Counted from the first letter of the stretch, positions 45,885 to 58,618 are shown. The stretch is DNA of 64,000 nt from Pegoplata infirma (GCA_963921195.1 OY992537.1:67448040-67512039), one strand, 5' to 3'. The notes: a model not told the origin generated them from the letters alone. Numbers and translations are program-made.

Positions 45885-46500
45885 TTACAAGGTAAGTCTC
45901 CCTGGTGTCACCCACCGATCTTCATGAAATTTGGATATGTTGGTAAGAACGAAAATTAATTCGACACGTATTTTTTTTTTAGCAGTCCAAACTCATTTTT
46001 AGGGGGGTCGATTTGTATGGGGGGTGGGGAAATTGACCATTTTCAGTTTTTTACGATTTACGCCTATTTAAACAAAATAAAAATAGGCATGTTTGGTATC
46101 AGATTAAAGGTATTAAAAATATCTATCTCGTGGCGCTAACAACGGGCCAAAAAGTTAATATTTTTCGACTTATTAACAAAAATGTCCTAAAATTTTGGTA
46201 TTTTACTCAATATGACGAAAAGTTGTGCACGTTTGGACACGTTCTTAGGACACGTAGATAGTCTTTTTCAAAGACCTTTCATTTAGTATGCAATATGACT
46301 AGGTTTCCTTGCATAACATAGGAGATAAACGAAAAAAACTGAAAAATTGAGTTGTCTTCCCCCCTCCTTTTTTCCCCTTACACATGAATTTGGGCCGCTA
46401 AAAAAAAATACGTGTCCCTTTATTTTTTCTGATCTACAAAATAAAAACAATTCCATAAAGATTTGCGGGTGGCACTAGTGAGTCTTCCCTTGTTAGTGAA
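45885..46500. mobile_element. Foldback element
   Basis: GACACGTATTTTTTTTTAGC near 45962 pairs with inverted GCTAAAAAAAAATACGTGTC near 46395. The outer parts AGTCTCCCTGGTGTCACC and GGTGGCACTAGTGAGTC also face each other. About 600 bp, no ORF supported. Confidence 0.75.
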
Positions 46501-46509
46501 AATGTAGTT

Positions 46510-46750
46510 TTAGTAAAAATAAAAAAAATGAAAAGAAATATTTGATAAACAACAAAATTTTGATGAAAAAAAGTTTTTGATAACGAAAAAAAATTTTTTG
46601 ATGAAAAAAACTTTTTTGATAAAAAATATATATTGAAGAAAATTTTTTTTCATGAGGAAAAACTTTTTGATGAAAAAAAATTTATAAAAAAAAAAAATTT
46701 ATAAAAAAAAAAAAAGATTTTGAAAAAAAAAATGATGAAAAAAAAATTAA
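46510..46750. repeat. ATTGATGAAAAAA-type minisatellite
   Basis: Units with TTTGATGAAAAAAA and variable A-runs precede the SINE. Confidence 0.8.
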
Positions 46751-46926
46751 TGGTAGCGTGCTAGCCTATGAGTCTGGTGGTCGTGAGTTCGACTTCCATC
46801 AGAGGCCTTGTTCTGTTTCGCTACTACGAGACGAAGGTCATTGTTACCAGTTCGGTAAAATTAGTATATGATTTGTAATTATATGGTAATTCTTAAAAAA
46901 AAAATCGTAAAATAAAAAAAAATTTA
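46751..46926 (+). mobile_element. tRNA-derived SINE with 5' A-box region
   Basis: Begins TGGTAGCGTGCTAGCC (A-box-like) and carries TCGTGAGTTCGACTTCC (B-box). It then has GGCCTTGTTCTGTTTCGC and TCATTGTTACCAGTTCGG, and TAATTATATGGTAATTCTT near the 3' end. It shares its body with 16085-16233 but is longer at the 5' end. A (TAAAA)n tract follows. No clear TSD was found because flanks are low-complexity. Confidence 0.85.
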
Positions 46927-47007
46927 ATAAAATAAAATAAAATAAAATAAAATAAAATAAAATAAAATAAAATAAAATAAAATAAAATAAAATAAAATAA
47001 AATAAAA
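46927..47007. repeat. (TAAAA)n microsatellite
   Basis: About 16 nearly perfect units directly at the SINE 3' end, so likely seeded by its tail. Confidence 0.92.
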
Positions 47008-47182
47008 AAAGAAAAAAATGTAAAAAAAAATATTTTTAATGAAAAGAAAAAAAATATGAAAAAAATTTGTTGAGAAAAAAAAAATTGACAAAAAAGTTTT
47101 TGATGAAAAAAAAATTTTTGAGGAAAAAAAAAATTTGATAAAAAAAAAATTTGATGAAAAAATATTTTTTTTTTTGTTGAAA
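47008..47182. repeat. GATGAAAAAA minisatellite
   Basis: Continues the array after the SINE, so the SINE probably inserted within the array. Confidence 0.8.
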
Positions 47183-47370
47183 AATAATTGTGTTACGTAT
47201 TATTCATCATAGAAACGCCTTTATTAACCAGGAGGTGAGTTATTATTCCAGTTACAAATCGAAGTTGCAAACCTTTTTGGTTTTATGAAAATGAAAACAG
47301 TAATTCTTATTTTCTTTTTTGTTAGTCGTTAGCTTACAGACACCAGCCTAAAAACATTATCATATTACAA
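47183..47370 (+). repeat. CAGCTGG unit, decayed copy
   Basis: GTTACGTATTATTCATC, CCAGGAGGTGAGTTATTATT and AGACACCAGCCTAAAAAC are shared with 39769-40215; the CAGCTGG palindrome itself is lost. Confidence 0.75.
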
Positions 47371-49721
47371 AGGGAAAAACTTCAGTGGGTCTTAAAAAAG
47401 AACTCAAGCCAAGTCCCCACTACACAGAAAATAAAATCATAAAATTCAAGTCAACAAACAGCAATTGTGAATGTCTTATACTGATATCAACCAAACATTT
47501 AGTAAAAACGGCATCCCGTTAGTCAATAATACAAAAATTCGATTTTGTTTTTAACAAACTACGTCAAATAATTTTATTTCAAAATGAAAGGAAAATTTCA
47601 ACAAATCATTAGTGGCATTTTGTCAATAAGACAAAGAAAAATATTTTTTTAACTTTCAAATAACCCGTTTGTTATTAATGTTCAATAATTTGTAAATAAA
47701 ACAGATTTTTTTTCAACTATTTATGTCAATAAACGACTTTGTCAAATAAAAGTCATATTTTCAACAATTTAAATCAATAAATATAAAGAACTTTGTCAAT
47801 CTAACAAAATCGTAAATTTTTTTTAACAATCGCTGTCTATAAAGAATTTGGTAGCTTTTGTAAAGTATAAAACATAAACACAAACATACTATAACAATAA
47901 CATGCTCTCTCTCGTCGTGTAGTTTGTTTTTTATTTGTGCCTGTACTTCTTTTGAAAAAAGCAGACAATGAAAAAAAAAGACAATTACAAAAAAAGATTA
48001 TGAATTTAGTTTTATCTGAGCTAGCAAGGGGTACGGCAGCAATTGAAATTATTTCATAGAAAATATTATTAAAAAATGTATTTCGAAAACAAATTAATCT
48101 TTTTATATAAACATTTTGTTTTGTTAACTATTGTTATGTTTTTACCTTTATATTTTTGGAATAATTTTTTTACAGAATTTGCTTTCCCAGTTTTTACCGA
48201 TTGCTATGTTTGTCTAAAACAAAACTAAAACATGTGTATATAAAAAAGAAAGAAATAAAGAACAAACGAAAAAAAGAAATTTCAACATGAGACAAAAACG
48301 GTAAAACGATATAAGTAAAATACATTCTTAAGTGTTATAAAAAAGAATATTGACTTACAAAATACTTTTGTTTAATTTCAATATTTTCTTACATTTATCT
48401 CGATTTTTAATAAATTTATTTTTATTTTTTTTTTCCTATAAAAAAGTTTTAATTTGTCAATACAACTAATACTGTTGGTTGATATCACAAATTCGTTTGT
48501 TGAATTCCTTTACCATATCAACAAATGACGTTTGTGTTTGTTGAATTTCTTTGTTGAAAACAAAATTTATTTTTTTTTCTTTTGTTAGATCAACAAATTA
48601 CGTTTTGTGTTTGTTGAATTTCTTTGTTGAAAAAAAATTTTAGATTTTGTACGTTTGTCAATACAAATAATAACACTGTGCTACAAAAGACCAAAAATAA
48701 TTTATGCAGGGGTTCTCATATGATAATTCGGGTTGGTTGGAGTCCATAGAGTACTGATATACTCATAGTTTTTCTGGATCACTTCGTTAAGTACGTTTTT
48801 TATTGGCAAATGTGTTGAAAAACGGAAATTCTTAAATTACAATTTTAAAAAATTATTACTTTGTTAGTTTGCAACCGATTTTCAATTTTATGGATTTGTT
48901 TTAAAGGTATAGGTCCTACCTTTCAAACAAAACAAAAATATTAAAAATCGATCAAGAATTGGCTGAGCTACAATCGCTTAAGTAAAAAAAAAACGTATTT
49001 TTTGAAAAATTTGTCATATTCTTTACACTCTAAGTTGAAAGTGAATCATTAAACAATTTTTTTTAATTTTTTGTAAAAAAGTATAGTAAAGTAGCTTTCC
49101 AAAACACCAAAAAACATAACAATCGGTTTAAAAATGAATGAGTTATGCTAAGTTTTGTGATAGGGCATTTTTAATTTTTTTCAGAAACGCTTGTAATTTA
49201 AGCATTATTCATAAATCTTGTTACTAGTAGTAATTTTATGCGCATATGCATATTAACTAGAGATGGGAACGTAATTAGATTTGTGCGTGATTCACACATG
49301 ATCAGAAGTGAGCGTGATTGAAAATTAATTTTACTCACGTGGTTGTTAGTGAGTGTCAGTGTGAGTGGAATAAAAAAATGGGCGTGTCAGTTACTTCCAA
49401 ATCCTATTTATAATTTTTTGGGTTTGTTTAAAAAATATCAGTGTTACATCTTAAACAAAAAAAATATTGAGAATAGGTTAAAAACAGGCTAAGGTGCGCT
49501 TGTTTAAGTAAAAAACCTTTTTTGAAGAGTTATACCTGCAACATTTTTATGACAAAAAACATTTGACATTTTTGAAACGAAAATGGTAAAATTGTGGGAT
49601 CATTTGATGGAAATTTTACCTGTTTATAAATATACGTATGAGGCATTCCACACCAAATGTTCAGCGAAAAAAAAAACATGTGAACCGTAAATTTTTAAAT
49701 GGGTTGTATGGATAGCCATGT

Positions 49722-50675
49722 GAGGCATTCCACACCAACTGTTCCACTACAGAAAAACCATAGTGGTTTCAATGGGATATCATTTGCAAAGTATTCGCTC
49801 TTAGGGTACTAATAAATAACAAAAATAAAATTTAAGTTTTTTTCAAAAAGTGGGCCTTGTAGGCGTGGTCAAATATTAAAAATATCAAACTTTTTTGCCT
49901 GAGTATTTATTCACGATCACGCACGCTAATGAAAGAAAAAAAATTATTCAAGCACGATATTTTATTTTACTCACGCTCACGTGAACATCGTGACCGTAAC
50001 TTATTTTTTTCTACTCACGTGTGTGTGAATGACCGTGAGCAAAATAAAATATCAGGCGTGACTAAATTTTTTCTTTCATAAGCGTGCGTAATCGTTATTA
50101 AAAACTCACTCACGCTACCATCGCCTTTTAAAATATTTTTTAAGTATTGATATTACTCACGTTTTAAATACCATTATTGTATAAAATAAGCGTGTTGCAA
50201 TTTTTGAATTTTGATTTTTCGAAAACAAGGCAAAACACATCTCTAAAAATTTCAGATCAGACAGAAAATTCCTTTAACTTTTTTTAAAAAAATAAAAAAC
50301 AAATAAAATTGCGGCATGTTTTTTGATAAATAAAGTTTAAGTTTAAATTTAAAAAATTCAGAACTTCTTCTGAAAATGTTCCAATTTTTATTTTTTTAAT
50401 TGATAGCCCATTCAAAAATCTATAAACAGCTTTTGTCTTTAAGACTTTACTGTGTTTTATTTAATTTGCATAAATATTGAAGTAAAGATGCTCAGGCAAA
50501 AAAGTTAGATATTTTCAATTTTTGACCACGCCTACAAGGCCCACTTTTTGAAAAAACTTAAATTTTATTTTTGTTATTTAATAGTACCCTAAGAGCGAAT
50601 ACTTTGAAAATGATTTCATATTGAAACGACACAACTTTTTTTTTGCTGAACATTTGGTGTGGAATGCCTCATATA
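49722..50675. mobile_element. Inner foldback of the TGAGGCATTCC family
   Basis: TGAGGCATTCCACACCAACT at 49722 faces GGTGTGGAATGCCTCA near 50662. Other paired parts are GTGGGCCTTGTAGGCGTGG and CCACGCCTACAAGGCCCAC. It is itself interrupted by the hairpin below. Confidence 0.8.
49905..50125. repeat. CACGTG-rich hairpin
   Basis: GCTAATGAAAGAAAAAAAAT pairs with inverted TTTTTTCTTTCATAAGC. Between are ACTCACGCTCACGTGAACA and CTACTCACGTGTGTGTGAA. Related ACTCACGTGAGTAAA occurs near 13199, 38220 and 51770. Confidence 0.7.
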
Positions 50676-51440
50676 TGGAGCTAAGAAAATTACGTTTTTG
50701 GTTGTTCAATTTTTCAAAAACTGGGCTTAGGAGGCGTGGTCAAATATTGGAAAAATGGTCAAGTTTGTGTCAAGTTGCCTTGTTTAAATATATATCAAAT
50801 AAAAACGAAATGCACCAAAATCTCAAAAATTTACATTCTTGTATAGTTTTGTATCGGCTATCGATTAAAATTTTTTTGGAAAATTTTCAGAACCCGTTCT
50901 AAAATTTTCCATTTTTTAAAAAAGTCAATTTATAAAAAATCCGGCCACGTTTGTTTTTTTTTTGTAATTCTTTTTTTTAAAGATTAGATGTTTGTCTAGC
51001 AAGATTTTTTTAAAAATTAAGAAAATCTATAAAAAAAAATTAAGAAGAAAAAAAAGCAATTTTTCTGATTTTCAAAATAAATTTTTAAAATTTAAAATAG
51101 TTTTTGAAAAAAATTAATTTCAATTTGTGTTTTTGCTAATTTATGCCAAAATATGCAATAATATGCACTTAAAAGTTCGAAATATGCACAATATATGCAT
51201 TTAAAATCAAAATATGCAAAAATATGCATTTTCACCAAAATATGCAAAATATGCGAAAACAAATCGATGCCATTTAATGCAAATCTCTTGATTCGGAAAG
51301 ATAATTGGTCGATATCGTTTTTAGGCTTTCAACAAAAAACATGCATTTGCATGAAAATCTCACCTTAGTTAAATAAAAAACTTTTTTACCCGGGACCCAT
51401 TGAAAAAATTTTGGTACACAATTTTTTTCTCACTGAACAT
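50676..51440. repeat. Single arm of the TGAGGCATTCC foldback family plus spacer
   Basis: From 50676 the sequence matches one arm of 6734-7814 (AAAACTGGGCTTAGGAGGCG, TGCACCAAAATCTCAAAAAT), followed by an AATATGCAAAATATGC-rich stretch at 51140-51260 that is itself a short repeat. Confidence 0.7.
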
Positions 51441-52428
51441 TTGGTGTGGAATGCCTCACATGTATATTTATAAACAGGTAAAATTTCCATCAAATGATCC
51501 CACAATTTTACCAATTTCGTTTTAAAAAAACATGTTTGCAAGCGCACAGCTTTTTCTGTCATAAAAATGTTGCAGGTATAACTCTTCAAAAAAGGTTTTT
51601 TACTTAAACAAGCGCACCTTAGCCTGTTTTTAACCTATTCTCAATATTTTTTTTTGTTTAAGATGTAACACTGATATTTTTTAAACAAACGCAAAAAATT
51701 ATAAATAGGATTTGGAAGTAACTGACACGCCCATTTTTTTATTCCACTCACACTGACACTCACTAACAACCACGTGAGTAAAATTAATTTTCAATCACGC
51801 TCACTTCTGATCATGTGTGAATCACGCACAAATCTAATTACGTTCCCATCTCTAGTTTATATGCATATGCGCATAAAATTACTACTAGTAACAAGATTTA
51901 TGAATAATGCTTGAATTACAAGCGTTTCTGAAAAAAATTAAAAATGTCTTATCACAAAACTTAGCATAACTCATTCATTTTTTAACCGATTGTTATGTTT
52001 TTTGGTGTTTTGGAAAGCCACTTTACTATACTTTTTTACAAAAAATTCAAAAAAATTGTTTAATGATTCACTTTCAACTTAGAGTGTAAAGAATATGACA
52101 AATTTTTCAAAAAATTCGGTTTTTTTTTACTTAAGCGATCGTAGCTCAGCCAATTCTTGATCGATTTTTAATATTTTTGTTTTGTTTGAAAGGTAAGACC
52201 TATACCTTTAAAACAAATCCATAAAATCGAAAATCGGTTGCAAACTAACAAAGTAATAATTTTTTAAAATTGTAATTTAAGAATTTCCGTTTTCCAACAC
52301 ATTTGCCAATAAAAAACGTACTTAACGAAGTGATCCAGAAAAACTATGAGTATATCAGTACTCTATGGACTCCAACCAACCCGAATTTTTATATGAGAAC
52401 CCCTGCATATTTTTGGTGTAGCACAGTG

Positions 52429-54254
52429 TAATTTAGGAGAACTATTACAAACTCATTTATCAATTGTTTTTTCAACAATTAATATTTTCAAACGTTAGTT
52501 GATATTACAAATTTCCGTATAGGAGCACTTTCAGTGAAAAATTTAATTGTATTCACAAATATGGGGGTCAATATAACAATTCGTTTTTTTCTGTGTAATG
52601 GCATACTTTGATTTTTATGTTGGTCACAATCAGGATAAAAAATCGTGTAGCACAGTGTAATAAGCCACACAAGCGACACTACCACGTACCAAAGAAAGCA
52701 TTGGTAAAAAAGTTAATGGCAATGACCAGGTAAAGGTCATAATTTTCATGCAACATTAAAAAAAAAAAAGATTTTCAACAATTTTTAAAATTTTGACACG
52801 AAAAGTTGGACATTTAAGACTAAAGCTTAAACTTTTGGTTATAAAAATATAATTATAGGAGACGTAATAGCCATGTATGTGGTTAATAGCATTCCTTCCC
52901 AAAAAGTGTGAAAATATATTTTTTTTAAAAAAAAGGTCGTTCTTATCTTGAAAAGAGGAGAGAACAATTATCGTTATTACTGATATGGGCTTGAGTGCTT
53001 GCAACTAATATAATTCTGCTAAGACGAGTAAGAAGCCAAAAAAAAAATATATATAAGATTAATTGCTGCAACCTTTTCTTGGGCTAATGTTTTGGGGACA
53101 ATCAAAGATTTTTAACAGAGATATGCAAGCGATTTTTTTTGTTTCTTAAAAATTTTAACATTTTGGGGAATATTTCTTGTTAAGGAAAATATGCCAACAC
53201 AAAAATATGTATAAATTTATAATATAAAGTCAAAGAAATTGTGTAATTGCCTTTTAGTAATAACCAGACATATAAAGAATGTCACCTTCGTTTATTATTT
53301 TAACAGTTTCCCAAAATATCAAAAAACAACCTATAACAGATTTCGTATGTATTTCAATATATTTTTTTGTTTGTCTTGTTATCTTAAGATTTAATTCATT
53401 GATACACAATCGTCAGCTATGATAATTAATCATTTTCACTTCTTTGTTTTTTTTTTTTAGATTTTAAATTTTGTATAGACTTTGTCTGTCTCTGTAGGTA
53501 TAAGTATATTTTTTTCCGGGAGCCTGTCACTTGCCATTGAATTTATGCCTTGTAACTTTGAATTATTATTGTCGTCTGAGCTTCATGTGTTATGCCCAAT
53601 TAGCTTTTTTGTATTTAACATCCATAAATTTATGATTTCGTTTCGTAGTCTTTTGTGATTTAACCTGGTTTTTGTGTATGATTTTTACGTGATAAATTCT
53701 TTTTGTTTCTTGAAAACAGTAACAAATATTTAAATTGATAAAATTGTGTAATTTTAAAGTATTTTTGATATTTTTTTTTTTTTTTGTTTTATTCAATTTG
53801 AAAATCGTGACTTTTTTGGTTAATTGTGTTACTTCTATAAATCAATTTGTATAAAATATGTATAGAAAATAGATTTTTTTTAAAAAAGGTTGTAGGTAAA
53901 AACGCGTAAGACAACCATGATATAATTTTTAATATTTTTTTTTATTATTTTTATTTTGTTGTTACATGAGAGAAAGTTATCTGGTAATCAGGGTCAAAAA
54001 TAAATGACTCATTTGGTTTTCAAATTTTAGTAAAATATTTTTACAAATTCTTAGTTTAACTACTCAAAATTCTTACTATTTTTACTACAACTGGAAAGTT
54101 TTGGTAAGTTTTTGTAATGAAAATTTCTAGATAATTAAAAAAATAAAGAATAATGTTCTCGAACGGAAAATTTAAAAAATATATTTTCAGAATCAATTTT
54201 ATGATCATAGGTGTTTTACTTTAAACTAAAAAAAATCGATGCAATTTTATTTTA
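52429..54254. other. Non-coding stretch, one stray TIR
   Basis: GTGTAGCACAGTGTAATAAG near 52648 is a copy of the CACTGTGCTAC terminus. Otherwise no gene or element recognised. Confidence 0.5.
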
Positions 54255-55682
54255 AACTAGCTATACCCGGTCCGCGTTGCTGGCCCTAAGAAAAAAACTG
54301 TTTTATATTGCATCTTAATTTATATATAGTGTCGGACAAAATTAATGCACAGGTCCGGGTCGAGCTATTAACCTTTGGTTACACCCTCGGTTAGCACTAT
54401 CTATACAGAAATCTCAACAAAATCGGATCAGCCGTTTTTGCGTGATTTCAAAATAGACAAACATAACGTTAAGTATTGTACAAAGGGACATGCCATTTAA
54501 CGCATTTTTATCGAATCGTGATGGTCTAAAGTTCCATGCTGCATCCTCTATTAGTACTATCTGTGCTGCAAATTTCATTGACCTCAGTTTTGTCGTTTTT
54601 GTTTGATTGCGAAAGAGGAGGAAATAACTTTTTATTTATGAAAAACGGGAGTGACATTTTATACCCTTTTGTCGAATCGCGCCCTGCATATGACCTACAG
54701 TTCCCGCTCGGTTAGTTCTATCAGTAGTGACAGATTCGGCTTATCCGTTTTTGCGTGATTTCAAAACAGACAGATATAACGTTCTTTATACTAAACAAAG
54801 TGGCGTGGCAATTTACGCCTCTTTGTTCAATCATGTTCAGTATAGTACATAGGGCGTTGCAATTTTGATCCCTTTTTCCAATAACACTCTTATATGGCCT
54901 ACATACGCACTGTATGTAGTGAAAATGTCAAGGGAATCGGTTCAGCTGTTTTGCGTGATTGCGAAATAGGAAAACAACGTCCAGTATAGTACAAAGGGGC
55001 GTGGCATTTGAGCATTCCATTCGTAGTGTAACAGGGCCTATAGTTCCGCACTCGGTTAACACTATCAGTGCTGAAAATTTAATTAAAATCGAATCAACAG
55101 TTTGTGCGTTATTGTGGAGCATGCAGAAATAACATTCAACTCAATACAAAGGGGCATGGCATTTTACCCCCATTTGTCCGATCACGCTCTTATTTAGCAC
55201 ATAGTTAGTACTTGCTTAGTACTATCGTTGGTTTAAATTTCATCAAAATCGGTTAATCCGTTTTTTATATATAGATATCATTAGTGGTGCAATGTAAAAA
55301 TTCGATTTTGCCCACCCCTCCGCCCACAGGCAAAAATCATGGCGTTTTACGCCCATTTGTCCGATCACGCTCTAATTTGGCATATAGTTAGTACTCAGTT
55401 AGTACTATCTTTGGTTTAAATTTCATCAAAATCGGTCTATCCGTTTTTTATATATAGATGTCATGTCAGTGGTGCAATGTGAAAATTCGATTTTGCCACT
55501 CCCCTCCGCCCACAGGCAGAAAATCAAAAATCTGACCGCACAGTGTTACTCCCCATGCTATTCTGAATATTCCCTGAAAATTTCATCAAGATCGGTCCAG
55601 CCGTTTTCGAGTCCATACGGAACATACACACATACATACATACCCACATTCATACACACATCCATTTTTATATATATAGATC
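54255..55682. mobile_element. CTAGCTATACCCGG...TATATAGAT repeat with internal tandem units
   Basis: Starts ACTAGCTATACCCGGTCC and ends TTTTTATATATATAGAT, a form seen in many insect genomes. The interior is a series of about seven diverged units near 160 bp, each with TTTTGCGTGATT-like, ACAAAGGGGCGTGGCATTT-like and ATCAAAATCGGT phrases. A partial tail unit is duplicated about 177 bp apart (TATATATAGATATCATTAGT near 55268 and TATATATAGATGTCATGTCA near 55450). The identity of the family is not known to me by name. The short ORFs inside are repeat-derived. Confidence 0.7.
55623..55668. repeat. (CATA)n/(CACA)n microsatellite
   Basis: CACACATACATACATACCC and following repeats near the 3' end of the CTAGCTATACCCGG element. 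Confidence 0.85.
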
Positions 55683-55905
55683 TAGAAAATTCAGAATTTA
55701 TGCAACCTACCTGATATTTTTCAATCAATAGCCAATGCAAAACTTTATTTGTTTAAATTAATAAAATAAATGAAAAAATGTTTCAATTTTTAAAATTGGT
55801 ACAATAAAAAGTTGGTGTAAAATGTATTGGAATGCAATACAGTTTTCTTCCGATTTTGAATGTACCGGCAAATTTTTATTCAAATAGGCCTAAAACCTGC
55901 AACCA
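55683..55905. other. Spacer
   Basis: Nothing recognised. Confidence 0.5.
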
Positions 55906-56395
55906 AAAAAATTCTTGTCAAATTACTAGAAAAAGTCTTGTAATCCCATTTTACCAATATTTGGCAGTTTTCCTTGTTTTCTAACAAAAAATTTTCGATC
56001 GAAATTTACATTTTTTTTTTGTAATCTTACAAATTTCCAAGGTTTTTTACAAAAAAAAATTTAGTAAACTCACGAGAACTCCTTGTAAGTTTTATTGTGC
56101 CAAAAAAGCAGCAGTAATTTAACAACTTAATTTGTACAAAATCTTGTAAAATTACAAAAATGCTCGTAAATTTTACTAAAAATTCTCGTAGCAAAAAATA
56201 TAGCAAAGTTACGTAACCTACTTGTAAGTTTTATCGCATCAAAAAATTTTAAATTTACAACTTTATTGGTAAAAAGCTTGTAAAATTACGAAATTATTGG
56301 TAAAAAGATTGTAAGATTACAAGGAATTTTTGTCTAATAGAAGGTAGCAAAAAAAAAGTTACAAACTTTTCTTGTAATTTTTTAGTGTAAGATGT
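55906..56395. repeat. CTACCTCCTATTT-type repeat, mostly inverted
   Basis: Ends in AAAGTTACAAACTTTTCTTG and TAATTTTTTAGTG. Matches, in inverted orientation, the copy at 56822 and the fragment at 11691. It ends near a CACTAAAAA-type terminus. Confidence 0.65.
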
Positions 56396-56821
56396 AAAAA
56401 TTTGAGGAAATCGAATTAAATAAAATTGATCAAAATTTTGGATTAAAAAAAAAAAAATTAAAAAAATATGTTTTACGTTACATTATCTTTATTTAATTTC
56501 TCAACACTTGCAACAAAAAAAAATTTTAAAATCGGTCAAACGGTTTTTAAAATATCGCTATTTGGTCTTTTTTAAATCTAACAATTTCTTTTCCTTGACC
56601 CTTAATAGAGCTTGAGACAATATTTTATTTAAATTTAATTTAATTTTATCCAAATCCGATTATTTTAGCCCATGGCGCACTTCGTTCAAAGTTTTAGAGT
56701 TTTAAGAATTGAAAAATGTTGAATTTTTGAAAAATAAAAAAAAAAAAAAAAAATACACTAAAATGGAAAAATTTGATAAACAAAAAGTTGTTGCTGTTTT
56801 TCGCGCACATCGGTGACCTGA
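56396..56821. other. AT-rich spacer
   Basis: No gene. Confidence 0.5.
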
Positions 56822-57934
56822 CACTAAAAAAAAACTTGTAAAATTATAAGAAAAGCTTGTAATTTTTAGTTTTTGCTACCTCCTATTTTACTAGAATTCC
56901 CAAAATCTTCACAAGCTTTTCACTAATCATTTTGTAATTTTACAAGCTTTTTAACAATAAAATTGTAAATTGACAACTTTTTTTGACGGGTTAAATTTAC
57001 AAAAAAAATCAAAGTTGCCAAGTTTTTGATGCTGTACTTCGATTTTAATAGATTTTTGGATGCAAAAGACGAATATGTTATTAAAATTGCAATAAAGCTC
57101 TGTTTTTTAAAATATTTGCAAAAAAAAAAAAAAATTGGCGATTTTTTTTGCAGAAAACTCAAGAACCAGATCTCATATTAAAATTTCGGCATCATATTCG
57201 TGATCTTCGTCTCAAAATCTATTAGAAACGAAGTACGGCATCACGTAGCAATTAAATTTATAAAAGTACGTTTTGTTGCCATTTACTAGAATTCCCAAAA
57301 TCTTCACAAGCTTTTCACTAATCATTTTGTAATTTTACAAGCTTTTTAACAATAAAATTGTAAATTGACAACTTTTTTTGACGGGTTAAATTTACAAAAA
57401 AAATCAAAGTTGCCAAGTTTTTGATGCTGTACTTCGATTTTAATAGATTTTTGGATGCAAAAGACGAATATGTTATTAAAATTGCAATAAAGCTCTGTTT
57501 TTTAAAATATTTGCAAAAAAAAAAAAAAATTGGCGATTTTTTTTGCAGAAAACTCAAGAACCAGATCTCATATTAAAATTTCGGCATCATATTCGTGATC
57601 TTCGTCTCAAAATCTATTAGAAACGAAGTACGGCATCACGTAGCAATTAAATTTATAAAAGTACGTTTTGTTGCCAAAAACTCCAGAGCAAATGCATATT
57701 TTGAAATTTTGACAACATATTCGTTATCTTTACCCCAAAATCTATTAGAAACAAAGTGTAGCATCACAAACTCATCAACTGTAAGAAATGCGATTTTTTC
57801 GTGATATACATATAACCTAAAACCTATTAGAATCGAAGAACAGCATCACAAACTCGTCAACTTAAAAAAAATTAAAATTTAACACTGAAAATAATTTTTT
57901 TTCCTAATGTGGAGTAACAATTTTTTGCATAACT
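56822..57934. repeat. CACTAAAAAAAAACTTGT repeat with a 395-bp exact tandem duplication
   Basis: A further copy of the CTACCTCCTATTT repeat (56822-57000). A 395-bp segment, 56887-57281, is repeated exactly at 57282-57676, including the 15-A run and both Phe-rich 79-codon minus ORFs (identical by duplication, not supported as genes). Further diverged units carrying CAAAATCTATTAGAAAC-like phrases follow at 57740 and 57830. Confidence 0.85.
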
Positions 57935-58618
57935 CGAGAACCAGGCGAGATACCACTCTACGGTCTGAAGGTATGAATAAAGAAGCAATAAAGGATTAAC
58001 ATATCGTCACCTAAAATGCAAAACGCCCTAACTAACAAAAAATTTAAAATCGCGTTTTTAATTGATTCTTATGTATTGGATCAAAATACATGTCCACAAA
58101 AAAATTTAGACTCCTTTGATCAAAAATGGGGATTTTATTAACAAAATTCAAAAAGCCCTAACTACATGCTTTGATATATGTTAAACCAAAAAGCCCCAAC
58201 TACACATTTGTATACATAATATTGCCGACGCAACTGTTATTTTTTAAGATTAAACATTTTTGTTGATGCTTCTTCTGTCCACCAATAGGAAAAACATACG
58301 TATGTATATGTACACAAAAAATAAAGTTTAGAAATTTACCAATTAACCCCTTCAGGCCCGTACTCTCACGAGAATTGTTCCTTTTTCAGCTATAGAAATC
58401 GCAATTTATGCAGTACAATTAGTCTTAAGTAAGATATAAATTCTACATAAAATTTAATAACAATATAATTAATGACGATTAAAAACATGATTGGAAGTTC
58501 TTCATTCCGATTGAAAAAAATTCAAAGTTAATTTTTCGTTAAATAAGTAAAAAAAATGTTTTTAATTATAATTTTTGCTATTATTACAAAAAATATAGGG
58601 GGGCTAATTATGTAACTT

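Larger units (their letters stand above)
48674..52428. mobile_element. 3.75-kb nested foldback, ends CACTGTGCTAC
   Basis: Left terminus CACTGTGCTAC and right terminus GTAGCACAGTG. The arms are about 1 kb: GGGTTGGTTGGAGTCCATAG (48730) faces inverted CTATGGACTCCAACCAACCC (52362). The inner ~1.8 kb holds more elements of the TGAGGCATTCC family. A flanking TA is seen only on the right. Confidence 0.85.
47423..52595. mobile_element. TA-TSD element (CACAGAAAA family) holding a large foldback
   Basis: Left end CACAGAAAATAAAAT at 47423 and right end GTTTTTTTCTGTG at 52595, with TA at 47421-47422 and 52596-52597. The interior before 48674 has repeated GTTTGTTGAATT, TCAACAAA and TTGTCAATA motifs. Removing the nested foldback leaves about 1.4 kb. 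No transposase is visible. Confidence 0.7.

Noticed and set aside
56923..57557. Two identical 79-codon ORFs on the minus strand
   Set aside because: They are identical because the 395-bp block is duplicated. The protein is lysine/phenylalanine-rich from AT bias and shows no domain.
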